Below the pieces are notes generated by a model. It was not told the origin of the DNA. It searched no databases and saw only the letters and a list, made by a program, of their open reading frames with translations. This document shows, piece after piece, positions 14,774 through 26,700 of a DNA stretch of 60,610 bases. The DNA lies in assembly GCA_025963635.1 (NCBI GenBank), contig JAOQAK010000095.1, positions 1 through 60,610 of the forward strand, in the 5' to 3' direction. Position numbers and translations under genes: made by a program. The stretch comes from Ferruginibacter sp. (lineage in GTDB: Bacteria; Bacteroidota; Bacteroidia; Chitinophagales; Chitinophagaceae). Position 1 is the first letter of the stretch, and each line of letters opens with the position of its first letter.

Positions 14774-17700
14774 TCTGATTTTTTCTTGATCGTAGGTTTC
14801 GGTTGAACTACTTTAATATCACCATTTGTGTTAGTCCCTTGAACCCCAGGCATTGTAGTAACTTGAGTCGCATCTACGTTTAATTTATCTGTCAATACGG
14901 ATTTTAGCGTGGTTGCTCTCCCATCCATCAAGTCCTTAATGGTTATATCTTTTCCATCTGAATTTATCGTAGCATCGGGTGGTTGCTTCAAATTTGTATT
15001 CCCTGTTATACTTACTTTCGTCTCTGGATATTTATTTAAAAAATCGGCAACAGGTTTTAATTTATTTACAATGTCATTTTCATTGGTAAGTTTTCTGCTA
15101 TTTTGTCCAAACTTAATAGAAACGTCATTTATAGGAATTCCTTCAGGATAAAGCTCATCCATCTTCTTTTTAAACTCGGGGGTACCGAACTGAATAGTTC
15201 CACCTGATGTCATTTGAGGCCCTCTGCCCGGCCCTGTATTGCCATTCTCATTAAATGTTACATCTCCTTGATTTAATATATTTATCGGTTTGTTAATATC
15301 CCCTTGAAATAAAACAAATTCTTTATGAATAGGAATAGGGTTGCCAACTACTCGATAATCTTGAATCAGTAAAACTGTTTCACCTCTCCCTAGAGGCCCT
15401 TTATAAAATCCATCGTTGAGAGCCGATTTAATTAACTGTTGAGTAGAAAATGGCGCCGGGATGTTACTGCCCGTAGCAGGAATGTCTTCTAATCCATCTA
15501 AGTCGATACACAATATGGGTTTATTTCCAGCATATTGATACGGTGTATACCAAGGAAAGCTTTTGGTTAAAGGATCCATTGATAAGAATCTCCCTAACCT
15601 TGGATTGTATATTCTAAAACCGTAATCATATTCATTCCCATCACCATAAGTTTCATTATCCTTTTCTTTACCGTTAAAGCCATAACGATATAAACTATTC
15701 GCCCAGCTATATCTCCTACCGGGCATAAGCATCCCAAAAGGATAGTAATCATTCGCTGTAACGACATCTGCATTATAATAATCAACCGTTGTGTTATTAG
15801 CAGTATGTTGCAACTTCTTATCCGACACCGTAACCAAAACATTGCCCAAATGATTTGATAACTCAAAGAACTTATTTCCCCTGGTAAATATAACAATACT
15901 TGCTTTAGTAAATGTCGCCTTGGCGTCAATATTTCTGTTTAGCACACCTACTCTACTACTGCCGTACATGTGCTGCTCGGTGAGATTTAGCATGTACCCC
16001 GCGCTGCTGATGGTAGAACTTGTACCGGTACTGTTATATACGCTCATTACATTTCCACTCGCATCTCTGACATACCAGGTATATTCGATGGTTGTTGTGC
16101 CTGTTTTAGCGATGCGTTTGCTTATACGGTTACCGGCTGCATCGTAGGTATATTTTATGTTGGTTATAGGCCTTGCTGCTGATGCAGTACGTTGTATTTC
16201 GGTTATTTTTCCATACACATTCCATTTAATGAGTGCCAGGCTATCTTTGGCATCCGACACAAGATTCCCAATTTGATCATAAGTATAGTTGTTGATATTG
16301 GGCTGGTGATTTATATCATCAGGATACGTATTATCTTCCATCGGATCCCTTACGTATTTTAACCTGTTAGTGCCGGGATAGTAGTTATAGCTTAAACTAT
16401 CCATGACTATAAAGGGGGAAGGAGTACCATTCCGCAGGTATTTTAAAATATTACCGTTCGCATCATAAACTACCCGTTCCTTATAATCATTAGTAAGCGC
16501 CATGGCCGACCAGGTATTGCTTGTCTCATTAAACCCACGATACACGTCCATCCCGGTGATACGGTTTAGCTGGTCGTACTTATAGTTATACAACTGGGGC
16601 ACCTGGAATGCAGTGGCATTCGGAAAACTGATATTAACCGCCATGCTATTAATATTCCCATTGTATAAGGGCCGGTTTTCCGTACCAGGCAGGTAAGCAC
16701 TTGCACCGGGGAAAGGATTAACCGAAATGTTGATAGGCAAATAATCTCCCGCAAAATAATTAAGATTAAAACCCAGGGCATCTCTCGCCACATATTGATT
16801 TTGTGCCCCCACCTTTCCGTCGCTGCTCATATCAAAATCGCCGTTGGCGAGGCTTATTGAATTCACACCTTTAAGCCAGCCCTGGAGGGTATAAGCGTAA
16901 TCAGTACCCTGCACCAATTGTTCCCCTAAAGTTGTTCTTGCCAGCGGGCCATGACGATAATAATCGTACCGGGCCTCTTTTTCCCATACCACGCTATCCA
17001 TGCTTGTTTCAGCGAGGATAAGCCTGTTTTCAGCATCATAACTGTAACGGTGATAAAACATATCAGGGTAATAAGTATTGCCACGCGGTGGTTGGTAGGC
17101 TACATGATTTACCTTACCACTTATAAGGTCATACTTATACACCATGCGTTTCCAACGATTGGCATTGGTGGTTTGCACGTTCATAATATTCGTTACTCCT
17201 GTTACTGTCGAAACTCCAAAATCCTGTAACAACGTATCAACGTTGCCGTGTATATCATAACTGTACAGTGTTGCAGTATTAAATCCTGATAGGTTAGCGG
17301 TATCTGTATAGGATGTAAAACTTACGCGGTTCCGCAAATTTCGCTGCCAAATAGTACTGTTTTCTGAACCGGTATAACCGGCATATTTTGAATCATAAAA
17401 GGTGGTTGTGATCTGCCCACGGACATTATTCCGATTAACAAACCAGGTGTTGGTCAATGCATTATTCCGGGTAAGTAAATTAGTTACAGGTTCTGTGGCA
17501 TTGATGTTCCTGATTTGCCCGACTTCTGCTATGCGGCCAAGATAGTCATACCTTGTATAGCTGTATAGTGCATTTAATTCGGTTGCGCTGTTGGCCTTTT
17601 GTTTGGCATTCTGACTTATTACAAGTCGGCCCAGTCTATCGTACCAGAATTTACTGGCTCCCGCGTCAGGGGTGTATTGTGCCACCACCTGGTTTAAGGT

Positions 17701-20700
17701 GTTATACCTGTAATTGGTTACTAAAGCATGCGCAGGGGTTACCAGGTTGTTGGCTGCACGGGAAATTTTAATACTATCACTGTAAGCCACTGCCCAGGCA
17801 AATTTGCTTACATCTACCCCGGCAGGCGGTACTGTTTTCACAAGATTTCCTGCCTGGTCGTAATAATACAGGGTGTAATGAAACTCACTAACAGGGGCCG
17901 TGATTGTGAAACTTTCGTAATACCTTGCTTTAAGGCATTTAGCTAAGTATCGATCGTTGAAGCTGTTGACCAGGGAGTCTCTGTACGCGTTTTGTAATTT
18001 TGTTCCTACACCTACACTAAACAATGTACTGTCGGCACAGGGTGTTAAAGTCTTTGGATCAATGGAAGAAAATACTGGTTTGGTTGAACTACAAAGAAGT
18101 AAGCCGCCCGAATTAACGGCATCGCAAGGCGCTGGATGGATACTACACTGTGCAAAATAAAATGAATCAATTTGCGTATAAGTATAGCTTGTCCCCTTTT
18201 GCGAATTAAAATAATTTTTAAAAGATGTTCTACAATTTAATGGTGTAGGGCAAATAAATGAAGAGTCGACAAATGCCGGGTTTAAGGCATCATTGAAGTC
18301 TTCAAAAAACCTGAGATTATCCTGGCTATCCCACACTTTAAGCCGGTCGATACATCCTTGCCTACCCCAAAGTCCCAATCCAAAACCAGTTCTATTACCA
18401 AGTGTCAGTGTTGTAGGAAAAGTAACAATCAAAGAATTATTAAAATATAAAGAATAACTATTGGGTAGAACTTTTATTTTAATCGTCATCCAGTTTTGAA
18501 GAACAGAATTGCTCGTATTTGGATCCAATATGTAAACCACATTATTTATTTCAGTAAAAAGCCCATTTCGATAAATCCCATTATTATCAACATGATTTCG
18601 GTGGCCGGTAAAGTCAAAACCACCAAGGGAAGTGTAAAAGACATCACCGGTTTTATTGCTGGATAAAAATTTAAATCGTATTTCCACACTATATCCATTG
18701 CTGGTACAGAATGTATTATTATAGGCCATGCCGCTACCATAATTATTGAACCATGTGTCGGGTTTCGCCCTTATCGAGTCTGGGAAACGGATAGTTCCAT
18801 TGTCAACTATTTGAGACAACGTACTATATACCTGCCCCTCCTGTGTTTGAAGGGTATGAACAACTTTGCCAACCCTTACATTTTTAATAAAATTGCTGAC
18901 GATATTTTTTAAACTATCGCAACTTCCGGAAAGAAAATTTCCACAGGTGTTTAAAAAAGATAAATATTCACTTGTGCTCTTGGAAAACCCGAGATTGTAA
19001 TTCATGAAGTTTTCAAAAAGCCGGTTTCTTTTTATTTGAACACTGTCAGTATCCACATAAGCCGGTATAATTCCCGGAAAATCAAGTTTAAATCTATTGT
19101 ACAAACTGTTTACGGCGACACAGTCCACGCAAGTATTTGCCACACTACATTGCAGTGCGGGGGGCAGTGTCATTGGGCTTGCTAAGAACTTGCAGGTTAC
19201 CTGGCCACTGCATAACATCCGCAAGGTATCAAGTACACCAGCGTTTATACGGGTACCGGTTACCCGCAAAACGTAATCAGAGAATGTGGTATCTGCAGAT
19301 GACTGGAATTTTTGATATAGGGAGGTAATCCTGGTGCATTGGCAGCTATCTGGTTTGGTCCAAACCTCAATATCTCCGTAAGGTGGTTGTTTATCATAGG
19401 GTTTAGGTGCTGTTACCAGGTACGCATTACAAGTGGAATCATAGCGGCTGCCTAAAACAGCTTTCAACACCTGGATAAAACTTGTATCTCCGTTAGCGTT
19501 TGTACCGGGCTTTGTTGTGCTGGATCCGTAGAGATGATCGATATTACCGCCCGCCTTGCAGACTCCGATCAGGCGTGAAATTATTTGATCTGAATCTGAA
19601 GTAGTAAGGTTGCAGGGCTTCATCTCGTCCAACCATTGTGCTACGTACGCTTTGCAGTTATTCGCAATAAAATTATTTAAGCTGTCGGTACCAACGCTGG
19701 CGGTAACCGGTATGGCATTTGAGCCATCGATGGCATTAATGTTTGGAAAATTTAAAGTATGCCATGGCAGCACCGCGGGATTGGGGCAATTATTAAAAAT
19801 GATACTGTTAATTATTTCTGCTTTTTTATTGAGGTACATTTCTCTGAAATAACGCCATGCAACATCCTGCTCACCGCGGCAGGCACTATCGATTGTAAAA
19901 GCAGCGCTAAGCGTTTTATAGGTGTTAATGCAATTACTGTCTGCACTGTCGCAATGCGCCATGATCGTAGCAAAGGACCATGCACTGATTGCGGGCGAAT
20001 AGGCCTTTACCAGATTCAGCAGAGAGTCCTTAAAGGCTGCAGCATAGCCGGGTTCCAGCGAAGTAAAGAACGGATCTCTTGAGGCGAGAACCGGTGCAGT
20101 AAAGTTTGAATTTGCGGGTAGACCCGTAAAAGCTGAAGGATTTAAAAACCCACTATCAACTGCCTGTTTGAAGGTCTCGATTTTTGCAAATCGTTCATCC
20201 CACACATGACTGGATGCGTAAGTATCGTACTTTAATAAGTGGCAATATTCCGGGTGCAGTGTTAGTAAAGCTTCTGCCCATGTATCCTTAAAATTGTCTA
20301 AAAAGTTTTGTGCCGTAATGGAGCGATCTGTGGGTGGCACTTTTTTTAAGGCGTCGTTCAATAAGGAATCAGGACGCCCAAATTCATCTTTATAATATAC
20401 ACCTACCGGTAATTGCTTAAACCTTAAACTCCAAATACCCCACCACGAACCATGGAAAACATTATTAATATCATAAGCGCTATCCATTTCAGCGTACTGG
20501 CCATATGGAGGCGTCATATCAGTCAGCATTTGTTGCCGGATACTGGTTTGCAGGCCTGTGTTGCTACACATTTCATCACAAGATGCTTTTTGTGCTTCAA
20601 AAGCGAGCAATGCCTGCTCTCTAAAGGATGCACTATCTGCAGGAGAAATATTATTGCTGAGCATGTATTTGACCCGGTAGCTTGCCCATGTTCCTAAACT

Positions 20701-22911
20701 ATCCATGCAAGCCTGGCAAGTGGGGTAACATTGTATCCTGGCAAGCAATAATGCCCGTTGTTCATCTATAAACTGCTGCAGGATTTTACAGGTATTGCGC
20801 CGTAGAAAAATTTCGTTGTACTTATTTAGACCCGATTGACTTATAGTTAATGTTTTTGTTATTAAGTAACTTCCTTCGGTTAAATTAACGCTGGTATCTA
20901 TTGCAGGGAAGATAACATTCTGATTACACGCTGTATCCATTAACCCTGCAATACTAACATTGGTTCTGCGTATAATAACTGGTTGGTTGCCCGGGTTGCT
21001 ACAATCATTGCTTATGGCCACTTCCAGATCATATATACAGTCATAGCAAATAGTTGCATTATCGCAGGCTTGAATACTAATACTATCTGGCAATAATGAA
21101 TATTGTAACCTGTGGAAACCAGCCCTCGTTACTATCAAACTTTTGCTGGAAATGACCGAAGTACCGCTTACAAGGTTATTGGTTGTATCCAGCAATCTTT
21201 TTACAATTGTTTTATTATTGCTTGATACCAAAGTGTCTAAATTACTTTCGGGTTTACCTGCCAGAGCTGTCGCGATTGTGCGACCATGCATGTCAACATA
21301 ACTTACACTATATTGGCCATTGGCGTCCCTTACCATGTTTTTTGAATAGTGCGATGCATTACCCACTTCGGTACCAAACAAAGCATCCAATTCCTCCTGG
21401 TCAGCACTGCCATAAAAATACCGGGATTCATGGGAATGACTTGAAGGATCTAATTGATTTATTTGAAACTCCTTGCCCACCTCGCTCTGCATCGCTATAC
21501 GGCCTGTGTTATCCGGAGTATACCTGGTTTCAGTAAACGGAAATAAATTGGCATTAGGGATATATTTGTTAAACCCTGTATTGACCAAAGTGTTGCTTGA
21601 AGAATAATAAAGGGAAGCACCTGACATGGTGCCCATGCCCTGCAAAATGGCATTGCAGTTATTTAATCCACCTGTTGTATCTGCATCAAATATATTTTTC
21701 TCATAGTCAGATCCATTGACAGCCCTGTTAAAATGCGGTGTGTAGCCAATTAACCTGTTGAGTATTGGCGCAGGCATCACCTGTATTGCCGCCCTTCCCT
21801 GGTAATCATACATTGTTTCGGCTACCACCGTAAAGCAGGTGTTGTTGTCCTTTGTTACTGTTTGCCGGGTTTTCAAAACACCGTCGAAGTATTGCACCAC
21901 GGATTTACGTTTTCCATCTTCCGCATAACTTGTGCTTGACTGCCAATTTAAACTTCGTTCATGTCCGGCAAAACCATAGCTACCCATCCCCGAAGGGTAT
22001 GCACTGCTCCATGCAGCTTCAATGCGCTGACCATTCTGCTTTATCCTTACCGGTCTGACCCTGAAAAACAGTATACCACCGTTGTCGTACAAAATTGGCA
22101 CCTGGTAATTTTCGAACGTAATGCTGACCCTCGTCGCATTATTTGTAAATACTTTCTTTGGATCAATAGTAGTTGTATTGATAACATAATAATTGCTGAT
22201 TGCTGTTGAATCGATATATGTCCATTCCAAATCATATTCGTCTGCAGCAGCCACTTTCCCCCAGTTAATCATAAATTCCCCGGCGCTGCTACAGGAGTCC
22301 GCATCAGTCAGCGAGCCTAAAGCCCCTGCAATTGATTGTATTACATTACTATTGGGATTAAAGGCATATTCACGCGTTACCTGGATTTCATTTTCGAGCA
22401 TCAGCACGTTCTTATAACCTGCGAAACTGCCAGATGAAGCGCTTGATGTAATACTGAAAACTTTGACCTTTGATTGAAAACCGCCGTTAAAAGTGTAAAC
22501 TGCTTTGCTTTGATAATTTCTGAATTTATTATACTCTACATACAATATCTGCATAGCTGATGAATCCTGCACCAGGTTGCCACCTACCAGTTTCGTAAAA
22601 TACACTTTGAATGTAATCGTTACCCGAAACGTATCCGGCAAAAACACATTGGCAAACTCATCCAGCTTAAAAGTTACAAAGTTGTTTATATTAAAAGTTG
22701 TTTGTGTGGGGCGCAGCGCAAGATTATAAAACACCGTATCCTGAACAAGATTAAAAGAGTCAACTGCAATTTGATTACTACTGCCTCTTAAGGGAAGGGC
22801 AGCATATTTTTCATCAGTGGCTTTTGCATTAAAAGGTATAGTGCACTGAAAAATAAAAATCAACAATAACAGTTTTAGTATACAGAATTTCTTGTTCATG
22901 AATACATTCAT
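14770..22911 (-). CDS. Giant exported RHS-repeat protein with OmpA-like C-terminal module
   Basis: 2713 aa. A signal peptide covers about residues 1-31; a second Met at residue 5 is an alternative start. The N-terminal third contains beta domains. The middle is rich in paired Cys (CNNATICYDC, CYPTCQACMD, CQCTRI), probably forming disulfides or metal knots. A LamG/concanavalin-like domain follows at roughly 1400-1560. YD/RHS repeats (YYYDQAGNLVKTVPPAG, YTYDAAGNRISKR) then lead to the RHS core FNGKEKDNE...YGFRIYNPRLGRFLSMDPL, ending DLDGLE near 2475. The last 238 residues are the variable tip: SIKFGQNSRKLTNENDI, VSITGNTN and GRATTLKSVL resemble an OmpA-like peptidoglycan-binding domain. RHS proteins form a hollow shell around their tip, and that is the likely structure here. 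It is the fifth gene of the operon. Confidence 0.88.
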   Translation of the reverse strand: MNVFMNKKFCILKLLLLIFIFQCTIPFNAKATDEKYAALPLRGSSNQIAVDSFNLVQDTVFYNLALRPTQTTFNINNFVTFKLDEFANVFLPDTFRVTITFKVYFTKLVGGNLVQDSSAMQILYVEYNKFRNYQSKAVYTFNGGFQSKVKVFSITSSASSGSFAGYKNVLMLENEIQVTREYAFNPNSNVIQSIAGALGSLTDADSCSSAGEFMINWGKVAAADEYDLEWTYIDSTAISNYYVINTTTIDPKKVFTNNATRVSITFENYQVPILYDNGGILFFRVRPVRIKQNGQRIEAAWSSAYPSGMGSYGFAGHERSLNWQSSTSYAEDGKRKSVVQYFDGVLKTRQTVTKDNNTCFTVVAETMYDYQGRAAIQVMPAPILNRLIGYTPHFNRAVNGSDYEKNIFDADTTGGLNNCNAILQGMGTMSGASLYYSSSNTLVNTGFNKYIPNANLFPFTETRYTPDNTGRIAMQSEVGKEFQINQLDPSSHSHESRYFYGSADQEELDALFGTEVGNASHYSKNMVRDANGQYSVSYVDMHGRTIATALAGKPESNLDTLVSSNNKTIVKRLLDTTNNLVSGTSVISSKSLIVTRAGFHRLQYSLLPDSISIQACDNATICYDCIYDLEVAISNDCSNPGNQPVIIRRTNVSIAGLMDTACNQNVIFPAIDTSVNLTEGSYLITKTLTISQSGLNKYNEIFLRRNTCKILQQFIDEQRALLLARIQCYPTCQACMDSLGTWASYRVKYMLSNNISPADSASFREQALLAFEAQKASCDEMCSNTGLQTSIRQQMLTDMTPPYGQYAEMDSAYDINNVFHGSWWGIWSLRFKQLPVGVYYKDEFGRPDSLLNDALKKVPPTDRSITAQNFLDNFKDTWAEALLTLHPEYCHLLKYDTYASSHVWDERFAKIETFKQAVDSGFLNPSAFTGLPANSNFTAPVLASRDPFFTSLEPGYAAAFKDSLLNLVKAYSPAISAWSFATIMAHCDSADSNCINTYKTLSAAFTIDSACRGEQDVAWRYFREMYLNKKAEIINSIIFNNCPNPAVLPWHTLNFPNINAIDGSNAIPVTASVGTDSLNNFIANNCKAYVAQWLDEMKPCNLTTSDSDQIISRLIGVCKAGGNIDHLYGSSTTKPGTNANGDTSFIQVLKAVLGSRYDSTCNAYLVTAPKPYDKQPPYGDIEVWTKPDSCQCTRITSLYQKFQSSADTTFSDYVLRVTGTRINAGVLDTLRMLCSGQVTCKFLASPMTLPPALQCSVANTCVDCVAVNSLYNRFKLDFPGIIPAYVDTDSVQIKRNRLFENFMNYNLGFSKSTSEYLSFLNTCGNFLSGSCDSLKNIVSNFIKNVRVGKVVHTLQTQEGQVYSTLSQIVDNGTIRFPDSIRAKPDTWFNNYGSGMAYNNTFCTSNGYSVEIRFKFLSSNKTGDVFYTSLGGFDFTGHRNHVDNNGIYRNGLFTEINNVVYILDPNTSNSVLQNWMTIKIKVLPNSYSLYFNNSLIVTFPTTLTLGNRTGFGLGLWGRQGCIDRLKVWDSQDNLRFFEDFNDALNPAFVDSSFICPTPLNCRTSFKNYFNSQKGTSYTYTQIDSFYFAQCSIHPAPCDAVNSGGLLLCSSTKPVFSSIDPKTLTPCADSTLFSVGVGTKLQNAYRDSLVNSFNDRYLAKCLKARYYESFTITAPVSEFHYTLYYYDQAGNLVKTVPPAGVDVSKFAWAVAYSDSIKISRAANNLVTPAHALVTNYRYNTLNQVVAQYTPDAGASKFWYDRLGRLVISQNAKQKANSATELNALYSYTRYDYLGRIAEVGQIRNINATEPVTNLLTRNNALTNTWFVNRNNVRGQITTTFYDSKYAGYTGSENSTIWQRNLRNRVSFTSYTDTANLSGFNTATLYSYDIHGNVDTLLQDFGVSTVTGVTNIMNVQTTNANRWKRMVYKYDLISGKVNHVAYQPPRGNTYYPDMFYHRYSYDAENRLILAETSMDSVVWEKEARYDYYRHGPLARTTLGEQLVQGTDYAYTLQGWLKGVNSISLANGDFDMSSDGKVGAQNQYVARDALGFNLNYFAGDYLPINISVNPFPGASAYLPGTENRPLYNGNINSMAVNISFPNATAFQVPQLYNYKYDQLNRITGMDVYRGFNETSNTWSAMALTNDYKERVVYDANGNILKYLRNGTPSPFIVMDSLSYNYYPGTNRLKYVRDPMEDNTYPDDINHQPNINNYTYDQIGNLVSDAKDSLALIKWNVYGKITEIQRTASAARPITNIKYTYDAAGNRISKRIAKTGTTTIEYTWYVRDASGNVMSVYNSTGTSSTISSAGYMLNLTEQHMYGSSRVGVLNRNIDAKATFTKASIVIFTRGNKFFELSNHLGNVLVTVSDKKLQHTANNTTVDYYNADVVTANDYYPFGMLMPGRRYSWANSLYRYGFNGKEKDNETYGDGNEYDYGFRIYNPRLGRFLSMDPLTKSFPWYTPYQYAGNKPILCIDLDGLEDIPATGSNIPAPFSTQQLIKSALNDGFYKGPLGRGETVLLIQDYRVVGNPIPIHKEFVLFQGDINKPINILNQGDVTFNENGNTGPGRGPQMTSGGTIQFGTPEFKKKMDELYPEGIPINDVSIKFGQNSRKLTNENDIVNKLKPVADFLNKYPETKVSITGNTNLKQPPDATINSDGKDITIKDLMDGRATTLKSVLTDKLNVDATQVTTMPGVQGTNTNGDIKVVQPKPTIKKKSE

Positions 22912-22947
22912 TTAAAGTTTGGGTCAATAGTATTAATTGCATTTACA

Positions 22948-23688
22948 TTACTGGTCCAGCATATTTATGATTTCATAATCAGGGGGCAAAGCCGGCCCCG
23001 GTAAAATTTCTTTACTACTCTTCACTATAAATAGAGGATCAGTTAAAAAAACCGAATCAGAAAATGCCCCGGTTTGATAATTATTAAATGAGATAAAAAC
23101 TTTTATTTCCTTCTCAGATAAAATATTTAAGTCTTTTTTGAGAGCGTATTGTATATACAAAATTTGATAGGTGGACTTATTAAACGTTATTACATAACTT
23201 TTATATAGCGCATTTGCATCCAACTGAAGGGATATCTTTCTAAATCCGCTGCTGTCAATTGAAGTCATTTTAGACATTTCCAATTGTTGAAAAACTGTAT
23301 CCATTACATTAATCTGCATAACCTCTTTTGGCATTGACACCGGTTGCTGAATAACAATTGTCCGGTTGTCATGATACATGGTACAATTGTATTGATCGCT
23401 TTGTACAAACTCGGTACTATCAAAAACGATCCTGAATTTATCTCCATAAATTTTGTAGCTGGCAAGAGCTGTATCCCTCACCACTATCGAGTCCCTGTCT
23501 TCATAATAATAGGTAGCGTTGAAGCTGATATGGCCTGTTGAATTATATGCAGATTGTATCGCTTCAATGTCATCAAAAAGCTTGATAGTAGTAGTGTCAT
23601 AGAACCTTTTTTGGGCACTTGTTGTAAATGCCGTAAGAATTACCATGCTTAAAAAAAGCAGTTTTATATTCAGTTTCGTTTTAGTCAT
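22948..23688 (-). CDS. Small exported protein between the two giants
   Basis: 246 aa, not recognised. A signal peptide is clear (hydrophobic residues 8-24, cleavage near TSAQ). The mature part is almost all beta strands (ATYYYEDRDSIVVRDTAL, YKIYGDKFRIVFDST, TMYHDNRTIVIQQP), reminiscent of the LolA/LolB open-barrel fold of periplasmic carriers. I cannot confirm that by motif. It lies between the SpvB-like and RHS giants with gaps of 51 and 36 bp, so it is part of the operon. It could act as a periplasmic chaperone for them. Confidence 0.65.
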   Translation of the reverse strand: MTKTKLNIKLLFLSMVILTAFTTSAQKRFYDTTTIKLFDDIEAIQSAYNSTGHISFNATYYYEDRDSIVVRDTALASYKIYGDKFRIVFDSTEFVQSDQYNCTMYHDNRTIVIQQPVSMPKEVMQINVMDTVFQQLEMSKMTSIDSSGFRKISLQLDANALYKSYVITFNKSTYQILYIQYALKKDLNILSEKEIKVFISFNNYQTGAFSDSVFLTDPLFIVKSSKEILPGPALPPDYEIINMLDQ

Positions 23689-23739
23689 CAGTTTATATTT
23701 AGTTGATTATGTTTTACTCTTAAATGAACAGTCCATTTT

Positions 23740-26700
23740 CTATTCTTTTAGCAAAGCACTTCTTGTTTCCTTAATCGTTTTTACTCCACGTTCTGTTTCT
23801 TTTTTAACCCGTATCAATGTTCCATCATCGTCGTACTCATAAAAACTGGCATAATTGTTTTCATCCAGTTCTGCCATCAATCGTATGTTTATCGGATTGT
23901 ACACAAATGATTTTAAATTGCTATTGTAAGGATGAATTCGTAGGTCATCAAAATAAACAGGTATACTACTGTTGGTTGACATCAATCTCAATTTAAATTG
24001 TATTGCAGCAGCAGGTATTGTCAAAGTATCTTCAATTCGTTGCCAGCCTTCGATAATATTACCTGAAGGTTTTAAGGTGATGATTGCCCCGGTGCTAAAT
24101 ACCAGTTGTATTTGGACATTTCTGAAACTGGAGACCGTATCGGCATTCGTATCCTTTTCTTTAACCCAGGCGCCCACGACTATCTTTGTGCCCTGCAATG
24201 GTGAAAACTTACTTAGCGTTATTTTACTTGCAACGGGACTATTTAATTTATAACACCACACATCCGGTTTTAGGGTAGTTCCTGTTGTGTCAGTATTTGT
24301 ATATAGCTGTGATTTTGGAATGATTTCTTTTCCTTGAGAAGTACTTGACCAATTTAAGGTTGCCGCCATATCACCTCCGGCTCTGTTGAGTATGATGGTT
24401 ATAGGATAAACTTTACCTGCGATCAAAGTCATCGTGTCCAAATCATAAGTACCCGGAGTACTTTCTATCGGACTATTTAATGTTATCCTTCTACCATTCA
24501 ATTGTATCTGCATCCGGTTTGCGGCTGTTGCATAAAAACGATACAATTCAGAATAGCGGGGCTGTATATACCCAGTCCAGGAAACCTGGTACCTATTTGT
24601 AACACAGCCAGGAAATGGTGGATTTATACCCCAATTGAAATCGATTACTGAATCTATTCTGGAACCACATGACTGCCAACCAAAAATTGGAAGAGACATA
24701 ATCCATTTAGAGTATGTACCTGTTAGGCCGGTTCCCTTGCCTTTTATATCAGCCTGCTGAATCAGTGTTGAATCAACCCTGGCAAATACTGTGGCAGCAA
24801 GGGTATCTGCATTGAAAGAAACAAGTGGTACAACCAGGCTGTCGGTTTGATTACCCGGAACCCTCAAACTGTATAATCCTGTATGGCTTAGGCTATCAAC
24901 CAGTGTACCTCCTGCAACCAGGTTAACATACCTGTTGGAAGGGCAGCTTTTACAGGTGTCGGTTCTGTAGCCATAGTCTTCAAAGCCTTCATACATCATT
25001 TCCCGGTTACGGCTGTTTTGCACTACGGCCACGGGTAAGGTTTGATTATAGCCGTATTGAGCAGAGTTATACCTGTCCAGTGGGTCGTGATTTTGCAGCT
25101 CCAAACCTTTGCTGTTGATTAAATTTATTTCGCTGTTCCATACCCAACGGCTACTGTCCTGGGACTGACTTAATGTAGTATTGGTAAAAGACCAAAAGGG
25201 CATAAAACTCTGTATCTCACCATTCTTGCGAATGTTAGTTACACTATTGGAGATGGTTACGGAATCTTCCTTTCGCGAATTGTAATATGTATATGCCCTA
25301 TCAATCTGCCAGTTACCCCAAATACCCCATCTGTAAGGATTAGTGGCGGTATCATTGATATTAGGCTTACAAATAAAAGTATCGATGGGTTGCGACGCAC
25401 AATAATAACCGGGAACAGGTGTACTTGAATAAACAGGTGTTGAACCATTTGCACAAGGTGTAATGTATGAGATGACTATTGACGGCCTGCAAATATTAGA
25501 AATTATAAAATTTGCCCCAATTGATTGCTGATTGATCGCACAGTTATCAAAGCCAAATGACATTCGTTTTCCAGGCACGTCCCCAGGTGAGACCATGTCT
25601 ATAACTACTGCTGGAACATTCTTCCTATTTGAATTATAAAAGTTAGAAAGCATATCATTGGCCATATTTGTAATTGGATAGCTTCTTGGCATGTAGCTGT
25701 TATTTGAAGATGTTGCCGTTACATTTATCCGAGATGGGATGTCTATTTGAGCAAGTCCTGTATTTTCCCATAAAGTTTTCATTTGCTTGTTTCTTTCATT
25801 AGGGCATTTCCTTGTTGAAAGCGAGTTGAAGCCATTGTATACATTTCTTATCCAAATACCCGTTGTCCTCGAAATTGTTGCCGAATTATTATCTCCATAC
25901 TGCGGAAAATGGGAAGCAGGTGCCGGTAGATTTAATACTGCATTAGTTATTATTGAACCCGCGGGAATATTTTCCAAATCAAAACGCATCCAGGTCTTAT
26001 AGGATGTATCTCTATCTCCTCCTCCAAAATCCCGCGCTGAGGCAAAAAAATGATCATCATTTGGATTTTCCGTATAGAAGCGACGGCAGGAGCGTTGTTT
26101 TTTTCCCAACAAGTTTCTCATTGTAAACGCTTCCGTTGCATAATATACATTTTGGATAGGGTCCATGAATGTTGGTATCATCATTACGGTATCCTTTCTG
26201 TAACTACTGCTGTCTGTTTTCCAAAAATCTTTGAATTTTACAGCGCTTGCATTAATAATCCCAATGGTTGAATCAAATACAAACCTGGAAATGCCATTGA
26301 TTAGTTTAACCGGGCTTTGCAGACTTGTAACTGACCCGGCAGATACACCGATCATATTACGCTTGCCGGAACGGATGACTTTTATACTTTTTGCTGCCGC
26401 TGTAACCGGGAGGCCATTTTTATCAATAAAATATATTCCATCAATGGCACTCCCTGATCCCTTACTCACATCAAGCGCCCATATTTTTAAAACTGTATCT
26501 TTAAGACCAATAAAATTTTCAGCTGCACAAAGGCTGTTACCAGGCCTGGACAGCATCTTGCCTTCCAATAAAATTTCATCCCCGCTTTCGAAATATCGCT
26601 CTAGTCCCAGCGCTGTCATGCCATTGTATTGCATCCTGCCGTTTAAAAACTGCACATTTTTGAAGACACTCCCAACATTTTTATACGCCCCTTCCATACC

